The position numbers and the translations under genes are program-made. The notes below the pieces were generated by a model, which ran no database searches, had not been told where the DNA came from, and was given only the letters and a program-made list of their open reading frames with translations. Of a DNA stretch of 64,000 bases, positions 47,550 to 58,149 are shown in pieces; the stretch's first letter is position 1; each line of letters starts with the position of its first letter. Origin of the DNA: Amaranthus tricolor (taxonomy: Eukaryota; Streptophyta; Magnoliopsida; Caryophyllales; Amaranthaceae). The stretch covers positions 15,800,487 to 15,864,486 of the forward strand of contig NC_080057.1 in the NCBI RefSeq assembly GCF_026212465.1, written 5' to 3'.

Positions 47550-47557
47550 TATAAATA
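47550..47557 (+). promoter_or_regulatory. LTR TATA box, unit 4
   Basis: Same TATAAATA context, in the hybrid LTR fragment. Confidence 0.5.
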
Positions 47558-48443
47558 CGTTTTATTTTAGGAAGTTAAGAATGTTTTTTTACTCTCTTTA
47601 CAAATTTCGGATTTTAGTTTAAGCTCTTATTAATCCTCTTACTTTCTCTCTGTACGCTCTTGAGTTTTATGCAATTCATTATTTCCATTAATTTTGGTAA
47701 CAATTTCTTCCCTTTCATTTTTAGTAATTAATTTCTTGGATTAATTATGTCGTATTTAATTGCTTTGCTTAGTTTAGATTTTAATATGTGTGAGTAGTTT
47801 ATTTTCTAGGGTCGTGGGGATCCATAAATAATATAAAGGGGTAATTTACTATTGTTGATTGTTAATGCTTTGGTTAATTTCCTATGGATTGAATTAATGC
47901 TATGCAATTAGATTAGGCCTAATTTAATTGTATGAGTTATGCATTATTGATTCTAAATTCAAGAGATGAAAATTGATGTTTAGGCTTAGTTTCGATAGGC
48001 AGGTTAATTTATAAATGGTTAAGTCTAGATTCGAGAGACGCGATTTAATACCAATAGATTAATTTTGTGATTGTAATACGTAGCGAAAGCCCTTTATGAT
48101 CTGATTAATTGATGCATTGATAATTGATTGTTGTGTTTTACCCTGGAATATTATTTATTGGTGAACCTGTAGCCTAAGTCTTTTATTATTGATTTCCTCC
48201 CTCATTCAATTTGCCTTAGTTTAATTATTAGTCTAATTCTTATTAAAAACAGTGTTATATATATGCTGAAATACATGATGTTGAAATTTAAGTAATCTCA
48301 AGTATAACCTTCCTAAACAAGTATTAATGATTACTTGATAATTCTTATTTGGTCAAGCAACTTAACCTGCTCATTTCCTTAAGCTACTAATTAGAGTAAT
48401 AACCAAAAATAGTGTACCAGCTTATTAAAAAAACGCAACTAAC

Positions 48444-49359
48444 CTACTCATCAAAACCATTTGGGCACAGTCGTTTGAATTCCAACTGAAAAGAAAAATA
48501 AAAAAAAAATTAAAAGCAGGAAATCTATGAAATAATTACCAGAAAGTATACAAACATCGCTGAATTGTAAACACTGTGCAGCAGAATTGGTGCACAGAGA
48601 TTCCTTGAATAAAGGTAGACAGCTCCCGTAAACAAACCAAAAGATCAAGATCATTTAATCATGAAAAAAAATGCAAAAGAAATAAATTGAAGTAATAATA
48701 ATCAAAACTGAGATTAAGAAATATACCAAAGAAAAAATGAGGAGGAAAAACACTCAAGTCAAATCTTTGAGCTCCAACATGTAACAATCCAAAAGCCACT
48801 GATGAAAGAAGCAGAGCTGTGGGTGTAGCTACCCTATAGATAAGGAAACAACAATTTTGTTCAATATATTGGAACAATAAAATAAATTTGAGTTAATAAA
48901 AAACCAATATATAAACTCGTAAACTTAACAATAAAAATAATCATTAACAGTAACTATATCGACATATTTGACACTTAATTGGTTTGTTTTGTTCAATATA
49001 TTAAAATTCATTTTCAAACACAAAAAGGATGAGATAAGATCAAATAAATAATAATAAAAATTAACATTGGTATAAATAGGCAAAAAGTAAATATTAACAC
49101 TCTCGTAAATTAGCCAAATAAAAAAGTAAGTTGAAATACAATAGAATAAAAAAACCCTAATTTGGTAAACTTGAAATACAATAGAATAGAGAAATTTTAA
49201 TGATACTAACCATTTTGTCAGGGAAGTGAGCAAAAAACCCCTATAAACTATTTCCTCAACAACAGCAGCTACATTAACTTGGACAAATGTGAAAACAGCA
49301 ACTAGGTTGGTGCAAAATGGCATCATCTTCAGTTTGACCTGGTCATCCTCAGCATATTC
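48444..49359 (-). pseudogene. CPBP exons a-d, minus arm of unit 4
   Basis: Exon a 49211-49359, b 48727-48833, c 48540-48637, d 48444-48485. As unit 2. Confidence 0.85.
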
Positions 49360-49618
49360 CTGAAATATATGTAAATGAATATATTTTAAATTAGGAAAAT
49401 GGTTAAAAATAACCCGATTCTTATTTGTCGCCACCTTTTACATTTTATCGCCACCCTCCTTCGAATGAAATTACGAATTTGCCCTTGTAATTTAAAAATT
49501 TACAAATTTGCCATTGAAGTTAATAACTTTTCATTTTAATTTTTTTTTTATTATTTTTATTTATATTATTATTATTTTTATTATTATTGTTATTATAATA
49601 ATTATTATTTTTTTTATT

Positions 49619-49672
<54 letters not shown>

Positions 49673-49900
49673 ATAATTATTATTATTTAAATAAAAGTAA
49701 CTTAAAAAATAAATTAATTAAACAAAAGAAATTTTATAAGTCGAAATTCAAAAAAAAAAAAAAATTCCAGTCGCACACAACGTGCGACTCGACCTAACTA
49801 CAGTCGCACGTTTTGTGCGATTGGTTTTTTTTTTTTTTGAATTTCGAGTTAAAAAATTTCTTTTGTTTAATTAATTTATTTTTTAAGTTACTTTTATTTA

Positions 49901-49949
<49 letters not shown>

Positions 49950-50208
49950 TAAATAATTATAATTATAATAACAATAATAATAATAATAATAATAACAATA
50001 ATAATATAAATAAAAATAATAAAAAAAATGATAATGAAAAGTTATTAACTCCAATGTCAAATTTGTAAATTTTTAAATTCCAGGGGCAAATTCGTAATTT
50101 CATTCGAAGGAGGGTGGCGATAAAATAAAAAAGTGGCGAAAAATAAGAATCGGGTTATTTTTAACCATTTTCCTAAATTTAAAATATATTCATTTACATA
50201 TATTTCAG

Positions 50209-51167
50209 GAATATGCTGAGGATGACCAGGTCCAACTGAAGATGATGCCATTTTGCACCAACCTAGTTGCTGTTTTCACATTTGTCCAAGTTAATGTAGC
50301 TGCTGTTGTTGAAGAAATAGTTTACAGGGATTTGTTGCTCACTTCCCTGACAAAATGGTTAGTATTATTAAAATTTTCTATTCTATTGTATTTCAAGTTT
50401 ACCAAATTAGGGTTTTTTTTTTATTCTATTGTATTTCAACTTATTTTTTTATTTGGCTTACTTACGAGAGTGTCAATACTTACTTTTTGTCTATTTATAC
50501 CAATGTTAATTTTTATTATTATTTATTTGATCTTATCTCATCCTTTTTGTGTTTAAAAATAAATTTTAATATATTGAACAAAACAAACCAATTAAGTGTC
50601 AAATATGTCAATATAGTTACTGTTAATGATTATTTTTATTGTTAAGTTTACGAGCTTATATATTGGTTTTTTATTAACTCAAATTTATTTTTATTGTTCC
50701 AATATATTGAACAAAATTGTTGTTTCCTTATCTATAGGGTAGCTACACCCACAGCTCTGCTTCTTTCATCAGTGGCTTTTGGATTGTTACATGTTGGAGC
50801 TCAAAGATTTGACTTGAATGTTTTTCCCCCTCATTTTTTCTTTGGTATATTTCTTAATCTCAAGTTTGATTATTATTACTTCAATTTGTTTCTTTTGCAT
50901 TTTTTTTCATGATTAAATGATCTTGATCTTTAGGTTTGTTTACGGGAGCTGTCTACCTTTATTCAAGGAATCTCTGTGCACCAATTCTGCTGCACAGTGT
51001 TTACAATTCAGCGATGTTTGTATACTTTCTGGTAATTATTTCATAGATTTCCTACTTCAGTTTATTTCTAGTATTTTTTTAATAGTAATTTAATGTTTTT
51101 TTTATTTATTTTATTTTTTTTTCAGTTGGAATTCAAACGACTGTGCCCAAATGGTTTTGATGAGCAG
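50209..51167 (+). pseudogene. CPBP exons a-d, plus arm of unit 4
   Basis: Exon a 50209-50357, b 50738-50844, c 50934-51031, d 51126-51167. As unit 2, with the Gly-to-Asp change. Confidence 0.85.
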
Positions 51168-51662
51168 GTTAGTTGCGTTTTTTTCTTAATAAACTGGTAC
51201 ACTATTTTCGGTTATTACTTGAATTAGTAGTTTAAGAAAATGAGCAAGTTAAGTTGCTTGACCAAATAAGAATTATCAAGTAATCATTAATACTTGTTTA
51301 GGAAGGTTATACTTGAGATTACTTAAATTTCAACATCATGTATTTCAGCATATATGTAACACTGTTTTTAATAAGAATTAGACTAATAATTAAACTAAGG
51401 CAAATTGAATAAGGGAGGAAATCAATAATAAAAGACCTAGGCTACAGGTTCACCAATAAATAATATTCCAGGGTAAAACACAACAATCAATGCATCAATT
51501 AATCAGATCATAAAGGGCTTTCGCTACGTATTACAATCACAGAATTAATCTATTGGTATTAAATCGCATCTCTCGAATCTAGACTTAACCATTTATAAAT
51601 TAACCTGCCTATCGAAACTAAGCCTAAACATCAATTCTCATCTATTGAATTTAGAATCAATA

Positions 51663-52074
51663 AATTTGCTTTATCTTTTTAGCCTAAGTATAAATACGTT
51701 TTATTTTAGGAAGTTAAGAATGTTTTTTTACTCTCTTTACAAATTTCGGATTTTAGTTTAAGCTCTTATTAATCCTCTTACTTTCTCTCTGTACGCTCTT
51801 GAGTTTTATGCAATTCATTATTTCCATTAATTTTGGTAACAATTTCTTCCCTTTCATTTTCACTTTCAGTAATTAATTTCTTGGATTAATTATGTCGTAT
51901 TTAATTGCTTTGCTTAGTTTAGATTTTAATATGTGTGAGTAGTTTATTTTCTAGGGTCGTGGGGATCCATAAATAATATGAAGGGGTAATTTACTGTTGT
52001 TGATTGTTAATGCTTTGGTTAATTTCCTATTGATTGAATTAATGCTATGCAATTAGATTAGGCCTAATTTAATT
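51663..52074 (+). repeat. Partial fifth unit: right outer LTR fragment
   Basis: Only the LTR part is present. It has its own markers in the second half (extra CACTTTC at about 51861, AATATGAAGG, TACTGTTG, CCTATTGATTG) and breaks off at 52074 into an unrelated repeat. Confidence 0.9.
51689..51696 (+). promoter_or_regulatory. LTR TATA box, partial unit 5
   Basis: Same TATAAATA context; no palindrome follows it. Confidence 0.45.
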
Positions 52075-52985
52075 GCTATTCTAATTCCCTCCCACCCCCC
52101 AAATCCCTCTACACCTTCAACCCCATCCACCAACTTTTCAGTTCCCACCACCACTTACAACTCTCACTGCCACTATATACACCACCATTTTTACAGCTAC
52201 CACTACCACCATCATCACCAACGCTGCCGCCGCGGCTGCCACCACTACAAATCTAAGAAAATACACCCCACAAATCCCATAACATACTTAAACACTCACA
52301 TGTAATGCCTTGTAGCTATCCACAACCTTAACACTATCACCGCCGTCACCGCAACCATACCACCTAACCCAAAAGCACCATACTTCTCAAAAACCACCAT
52401 ACCAACATAAAATTGAAGGATAACACAAGTCTCTGAAACATGAATAAAGGCTTTTTATGGTACAATTTGACCATGAAAGCTTTAGATCTAAAACTTTTAT
52501 TGTCAAATTGAATCATTAAGAACCATATGATGATGAAAAAATCTTGCAAAAGTTGGGTAGGATGTGCTTTCGACGGTCGACGCATTTTTCCTAGTGAGTG
52601 GGTCGTGGTGGATGGGTCTCTTTGATGGTCTATTTCTACCACTAAGAATTGGTGAAGCATATGCGAAGCATTGAGTTGCCAAATTATGGTTGTGAATCGG
52701 GAAAATGGTTAAAATGGTGGTGTAGAGAGAAGATATATGAATTATGGAAGAAGTTGAAGTTAATATAATGGGGTTAAGGTTGATGTAAAAGTTGCAGGCT
52801 TGCGTGAAGAAGAAAGCAAATGAGTGAATCTACTAGATTTGCAACAAACATAGTTGAAGGGTCTAGAAACCCTTTGTTTTGATTAATCAAACAAATTGAG
52901 GGATTGGAGGGTTTTTGTTTTCTTTCCTTTCCATTCTCTTTCTTCATTCCATTCCTTTCTTTATCTCAAACCAAACAGCCCCTTA
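52075..52985. mobile_element. Fragment of a foldback-type repeat, right part
   Basis: Same family as 31332-31905: CCACCACC-rich DNA, GCTTTTTATGGT, and an end reading AACCAAACAGCCCCTT. Its left end is cut by the array. Both fragments contain the GCTTTTTATGGT region, so they are two copies rather than halves of one. Confidence 0.45.
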
Positions 52986-53178
52986 TACTGCAACTATGAG
53001 AAGAACACACGACCATAACACAACTTGGTCAAAGTCCATATCAATAATGTTTTGGCACTAAAGATACTTCGCCAAACTTTTTAGTTTTTCAATGAGACAA
53101 ACGCACGATAATTCATTCCTTATAATGTTCGGATTGTTAGGTTTACTTGGCTCACATATATCTAAATTAACTCACATA
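52986..53178. other. Spacer without recognised gene
   Basis: AT-rich; nothing recognised. Confidence 0.4.
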
Positions 53179-53364
53179 CTTCCTCTATTATTATTAGATG
53201 ATACTCAATCCATTTAAGGAAGTTTAGTATTAGACGATATACTACTTTTTTGGGCAATTTTTTCACTCTATCTCTCTCTTATCACATGGGTCCTATAATT
53301 TTTTTCTCTCTCATCCACCAAAGTTCCTGAAAATAAAAATGTATCATCCAATAAACGGAGGAAA
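53179..53364. mobile_element. Stowaway-like MITE, 186 bp
   Basis: Ends CTTCCTCTATTATTATTAGA (left) and GGATGATACAT...AAACGGAGGAAA (right) are imperfect inverted repeats; TA flanks both sides (53177-53178, 53365-53366), as for Tc1/mariner-type MITEs. Confidence 0.7.
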
Positions 53365-53366
53365 TA

Positions 53367-54286
53367 TATGAAATAACATGATTGACATCAAAGAGATAAT
53401 ACATTTTTTGTGATACTTTTGCAAATTAAATAGACACAAACAAAATCAACACACCAAAGATCAAGCAAATCAAGGACTTAGCCGAATTAAAGAATTATCA
53501 AGAAGTGCTTGTGATCAAATATATAACCGTGTTTACATACACCTTATTAAATTATTCCAAAAGATTTTAAATCATGTGCCTAATTCGTATTACATGAGTA
53601 GAATATAAGCGAGATTCAAACAATATTTCCTTTTCCTTTTGAATAAAAATATTTCAAAACTAAAATTTGCAATTTTAATTACATATATTAATTTTAGGTT
53701 AAAAAGATGTATAAATGCATTTAAATATTCATTATTATTTATATATCTCTATTTATTCTCATTATACATAAAAACTAAAAAATGAAAATCCATGTATTAA
53801 AAGATAAAGTACTATTCAAAGATAAAGTATTAATTTTTTAGTATAAATTCCATGTATAACTGAAAAATGACAACTTTTAAGTATAATTTTAAAGTATTAA
53901 TTTTTAAGTATAAAATCCATGTATAAATGAAAAATGACAACTTTAAGTATAATTTTTAAGTTTAGATTAGAATTTGTATTAAAAGATAAAGTACTATTCA
54001 AAAGTAAAATAGTGTCTTTATTAAAGGGAAAAAAGCTATTTAGACAAAAAAAAGTGCAACTTATGTTACACAAGACAAAGTAAGCTTCATATTTCATATT
54101 AACTTTCACATAATAAGGCCACAATTCAAAAAACTAGTTGTCAACAATTAATTCCTAGCTAATTTAGAATTCCAGAAACAATCTTTTAGGGTTGTACTTA
54201 TTAATCATTTAATTTATTAATCAATAGTAAGTTTATAACTAACATTTAAAAAAAAAAAAAAAGAAAAAATTGATATATGGAATAAA
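53367..54286. other. AT-rich spacer with short local repeats
   Basis: No exon seen here that would join the CPBP-like exons at 54293-55086 to exon a of the array. 53800-54000 contains duplicated words (AAAGATAAAGTACTATTCAAA twice, TTTTTAAGTATAAA several times). Confidence 0.45.
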
Positions 54287-54292
54287 ACCTAC

Positions 54293-55086
54293 CAAGCCTC
54301 TAGGCCACAAAGGCCGAGAACAGTCGTATCAAGCGACCACGGGACACTCCACCTAGTCAGAACTCTCTTCTTCAAGCTATCCTGAAAATTTCAAAACAAA
54401 AAAAATCACTAAACAAGAGAAAAATAAATAAATAATTTCAAGGGCTACAATTTACAATTTGAAATTTCTAAAAAGGTAAAATAAAACAAAATTTTAGTCC
54501 AAGCGATATTATTGAATCTCAATCATGCCTAATAAGCTAGTAGGAGTTTATTAGTCTAATAAGGTTGTAAAATATTATCTTATCTTTTTAGATAATAATT
54601 AGCTAGGTTTTAGTTGTTATCTCTTTTGGGTTGTTATAATATATTTAGCTACGTTTTGTACTCGAACATTATTCATTCAATGGCTTGTGTGTAGCCAAAA
54701 ACACTCCACCATTCTCAATTAAGTTGGGTGGAAATCAATCCTGTATACTTAATATTAATTGATTAGGGTTTATGGGTGGAGAGTGGTCCTATAAACAAAT
54801 CTAGTACATGGGCATATTTGCATAAAGCCACGCATCACTTTCACTAAAAATGAAATTTAATTTAAGTATATTCATACCAATTTAATTAGCATTCTCAATT
54901 CAATTTCAGCAACAAAGGAAGGCAATGTAAATTGATCAGGCAAGAAAACAAAACAACACTATCTTATAAAGTTATAAGTTATAACTAGAGGATATCACTA
55001 TAAATGGTTGAATCATACCCCTTGCCATTTGGGCGAACGACGCAGCTGATGCAGTCCACCAAGCACACGACCAAAGATCTTCATGG
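54293..55086 (-). pseudogene. Two CPBP-like 5' exons
   Basis: First exon 55019-55086 (acceptor-like TGTAG before, donor GTATGA after) reads MKIFGRVLGGLHQLRRSPKW. Second exon 54293-54381 (acceptor TTTTCAG, donor GTAGGT) reads DSLKKRVLTRWSVPWSLDTT then VLGLCGLEAW. The two join in phase and leave a phase-2 end. The VPW...T segment resembles the region before the first transmembrane helix of plant CPBP proteins. Exons between this and exon a of the array are not found, so the gene seems cut by whatever created the array. The assignment to CPBP is an inference; an additional upstream exon is likely. Confidence 0.5.
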
Positions 55087-55278
55087 TCTACACATTTTGA
55101 TTGTATTGAATTATTACAACTTTGAAAAGAAATTGCACAAAAAATTGATAACAAAATGAAAGATATAGCAAATATACTTCAGAAAATTCAAACAAGTTGT
55201 CCCTATCCAGGTTTAAACTCTAACACGCATTTCAACAAACACTAATTTTTACATCATAAAATCACAATCAAATACAAG

Positions 55279-55707
55279 TTGCAACCATATATTAAACAAA
55301 TTTCAACCTTGAAACTAAATTTGCATAATTTGAACAAAAGTTCTGAAACAAATGTTTCAAGTAATAAAGCTCTCTCAAACACAGTGCAAGAACAAAACAA
55401 TGTTGCTGACTTAACACTTGCACCAAAGATTCATGAAAGGCTAAAGTCACTCCCTAATACCTTCCAAGACTTGAGAATAGACCCAAGAACATTATTCGAG
55501 CATAGCAAGGATAAGGCAACATCAAGGAATGGGCCCAAGGACCTATCAAGGAAAACAGACAGCAAAACAGAGCCTCCTGGACATCCTTACAAACAGCAGA
55601 CCTTGGTGCACCCCATGAGCACAGATGAGAGCCAACCAGGCCATGAGAAGATTGGGACGCAATCTTTATACGCGGGCCAAGCCATCAAGGGCCTAGGATC
55701 ATGCTGA
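55279..55707 (+). CDS. Unrecognised ORF next to a probable LTR
   Basis: 142 codons, polar, rich in K, S, N and Q (LHNLNKSSETNVSSNKALSN, PKIHERLKSLPNTFQDL). It ends 27 bp before the LTR-like sequence at 55734 and may be the terminal piece of a retroelement ORF. No domain recognised. Confidence 0.3.
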   Translation: MQPYIKQISTLKLNLHNLNKSSETNVSSNKALSNTVQEQNNVADLTLAPKIHERLKSLPNTFQDLRIDPRTLFEHSKDKATSRNGPKDLSRKTDSKTEPPGHPYKQQTLVHPMSTDESQPGHEKIGTQSLYAGQAIKGLGSC

Positions 55708-55733
55708 CAACACACCAAGTGCCCTAGGGACTC

Positions 55734-56225
55734 TGTTGAAGGAAGCCTGGTCACCAGTTTTCTTATCAGATTCTGTTCGAGTATTTTTGTTCCTGTTTTC
55801 TGTTTTTAAGTGTGCACATGTATTAGCACGTGAGCTTTTTAAGGCGTATGATTTTATAGCCGTTATGTTAGTTAGCACCTCTATATATAGGAGGTCTCAT
55901 AAGTGTAAAAACACATTAGATTTTGATCATTAGTACCAAAGGTAATTCAGAAGGTGTTTTCTGTTTTTCCAAAGTTTGTTACAAACTTCTTCAAAGTTGT
56001 GGAACAACTTTGATTCCTTAAAGCCTAAGAGTTGTGGAGCAACTTGGCATCTTTAAGGGGATTTCAATCAAAGCCTCGAAGGTTTTGTTTGTGTTCGTTT
56101 AGTGTGATCTTCCAAGCATTCAACCATCATCAGGAAATCAAGAAGCCATTTCTTGATTCTGTTTGTGAGCATTTAAGGCTTTTCTGTTGGTTTTTGTTGT
56201 TCTGAGTACAGTACCCATTCAATCA
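55734..56225 (+). repeat. Probable LTR of a short LTR retroelement
   Basis: Begins TGTTGAAGGAAGCC, contains CTCTATATATAGGAGG at about 55880 as TATA box, repeated CAAAGTTGTGGAACAACTT words, and ends CCCATTCAATCA. 492 bp. No second copy is in the window and the flanks show no clear 5 bp duplication. Confidence 0.5.
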
Positions 56226-57590
56226 CTTGCCCCACATTAATCCTTAGATTACCAAGGCCCTATTCTGCCTTAGTTTTGTATCAAGTTCAAACATATGAAA
56301 CACCTAAAGCATAACAAAAAATGCCAAAACAGAAACCCTAAGTTTAATCAGAGGTTGAATTTGATAATTGATAGCAGAAGAAATAGCATATCTGTTCCAA
56401 ATATTTGAACAATTTGTACTTAAATTCACACAAACCTCAGATGAAAGAAAATCGCATACAATTGAAAAACAAACTTGAAAAGAAAAAAAAATCAAACAGA
56501 TCATACGAAATTGGGGGAAAATGAAGATACTCAATCGATTTCAAAAACCCTAAGATATTGTTGAAATGAGAACAAACCGCTACAGTTACCTGGTTGACAA
56601 AACACCTAAATCATAATAAAAAAAGTACCAAAACAGAAACCCTATGATAGGATGCAGTTGATACCTTTGCTACCTTTGCTTGTGAAATATTAGAATAAGG
56701 AAGAAAGGAGTGAATGAAGAAGTTATTGTGTTGATTGGATCAATTCATGATGCATTCTTTATATACTAGTTTTTTTATGTCAAAAACTGCCTTAAGGTTG
56801 AAAAAAACAAGTTATATGAATTTTTATTAAAAGTTCATCTTAACTGAATACTTGATCAAGATATATTCTATATTCCCTCGTCAATCTCATTATTTTATAT
56901 TTATTTTCTAAATTGAAACTATAATTCAATCCCTCTCTTCATTTATTAGCAAATTTCTACCCTCTCTCAAAAAAGCATCCAATTTGCAACATGTTGCAGA
57001 GTACAGATCGCAGGACTTGAACACATTCCCCTAATTCATACTTTTAAGTCTTTGCTAAGCATGTTCAGGAACATTACAGAACTAACAATAGATGAACATT
57101 ACAGAACATTACAGAACATTACAGGACTTGAACTAACATTGCAGAGTACAGAGATATTTGGAAATTTGTATAATCAACCCTGAGTTCACTAATGAACTAA
57201 CAATACACAAAGATTATAAGTGGAACTAACAGAAAAATTTAAAAACAGAATGAATTTTTTTATTTCTGGGTGTATTATCAGCACTATTGCTGAATTTACA
57301 AAAAAATACGAAGGTATTTCTCAAAATGTATGAACAAACAATTTTTAATAGATGAAAATTGCTTGTTATTGTAAGAAATACCATCGGTGCATTTATCAGT
57401 AAAAACTAAAGCACCAACAAGCCAACAATACAATAAACAAGAACCCATTGAAAAATCCCAAATGTATGAAACAAATACTCAAATTAGAAGTATGAACTAA
57501 TAAGTAATAACTAATACAGTCAACAAGTATTGCAGAAAACTAATGAAATTGGTAACAAGTCAACAAGTAAACAAATGAAATTGGTACTTC
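56226..57590. other. AT-rich region, no supported gene
   Basis: Contains a diverged duplication: 56290-56345 and 56590-56645 share ACACCTAAA(G/T)CATAA and CCAAAACAGAAACCCTA. A minus-strand TATATAAAG lies at 56757-56765 and could be a promoter for the minus-strand gene ending in the CPBP-like exons. GAACATTACA is tandemly repeated at 57090-57125. Confidence 0.35.
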
Positions 57591-57597
57591 AAATTAC

Positions 57598-57715
57598 CTT
57601 CTTGAAGAGTGGGAGATGATGAAGAAGAAAAGAATTTTCCAAGAGGTGATGGCGAACACCCTTTTCGTGGGAACGGAGGGCGGCGGCGGCTACTACTTGA
57701 AGCTCGACGTCCCAT
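57598..57715 (-). CDS. Possible first exon with plastid-transit-like sequence
   Basis: Minus-strand ATG at 57715 followed by MGRRASSSSRRRPPFPRKGC and PLGKFFSSSSSPTLQE, then AAG/GTAATT, a good donor. Ser/Arg-rich, acid-free N termini of this kind are typical of chloroplast transit peptides. It could belong to the CPBP-like exons downstream (54293-55086), but nothing proves the link, and the flanking GA repeats make chance ORFs likely. Confidence 0.3.
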
Positions 57716-57890
57716 AGATTTAGGGCTGAGGTCGCCTGAGGCTGAGGATGAAGAAGAAGCGGCTGAGGTCGCCTGAGGCTGAGGATGAAGAAGAAGCGGC
57801 TGAGGATGAAGAAGAAGGAAGAAGCGGCGGAGGATGAAGAAAAAGGAAGAAGCGGCGGAGGTCTGAGGATGAAGAAGAAATGATTTAGGG
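57716..57890. repeat. GA-rich minisatellite
   Basis: Repeated GCTGAGGATGAAGAAGAAG and GAGGTCGCCTGAG words in tandem. Confidence 0.75.
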
Positions 57891-58149
57891 CTGAGGAACG
57901 AGGGTGAAATGAAGCGGTTTTTCTCTTTTAATTTATAAATTTTAAGGGTTGAAACCCGACGGGTCCAACCCAACCCGACCCCGACCCGTTTTTGACCCAC
58001 TTTTTGCGGGTTTAAAAAAGCGGGTTAAACGGGTCACTTTTTAAAAGAAATTGTTCAAAACCCGCTTTTTGCGGATTGGGATTTTTGGGTTTAGCGGGTC
58101 GGGTTCATAATTGACAGTTCTAAGGTTTATACTATAACTGGTTCAAACC

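Larger units (their letters stand above)
47524..51662. repeat. Array unit 4 (type B)
   Basis: Matches unit 2 at 8274 bp distance, including the Gly-to-Asp change. I found no difference from unit 2 by eye in the exons. Confidence 0.92.
35114..52074. repeat. Tandem array of palindromic CPBP gene fragments (4 units plus partial)
   Basis: Units start with AATTTG(T/C)TTTATC at 35114, 39250, 43389, 47524 and 51663 (lengths 4136, 4139, 4135, 4139, last one truncated at 52074). Each unit is: Athila LTR fragment forward (about 720 bp), CPBP exons d-c-b-a on the minus strand, a short central loop, CPBP exons a-b-c-d on the plus strand, then an inverted LTR fragment of about 300 bp. Units 1 and 3 are one type (A), 2 and 4 another (B), so the true period is 8274 bp. 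The palindrome arms are about 1.85 kb. Confidence 0.95.

Noticed and set aside
35114..52074. CRISPR-like or centromeric satellite interpretation of the array
   Set aside because: Units are 4.1 kb, contain spliceable exons and LTR pieces, and are palindromic; not a repeat-spacer array and far longer than plant centromeric monomers.
31332..52985. Idea that 31332-31905 and 52075-52985 are two halves of one element split by the Athila/array insertion
   Set aside because: Both contain the same GCTTTTTATGGT region, so they overlap in content and must be separate copies.
54500..54800. Possible solo LTR in the intron of the CPBP-like exons
   Set aside because: TATA-like and CA-ending words are present but no matching copy, termini or duplication could be defined.
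57950..58100. GGGTT/CCCGAC-rich stretch considered as telomere-like repeat
   Set aside because: Irregular words (AACCCGACC, GCGGGTT) without a regular 7 bp period; a dispersed repeat is more likely.
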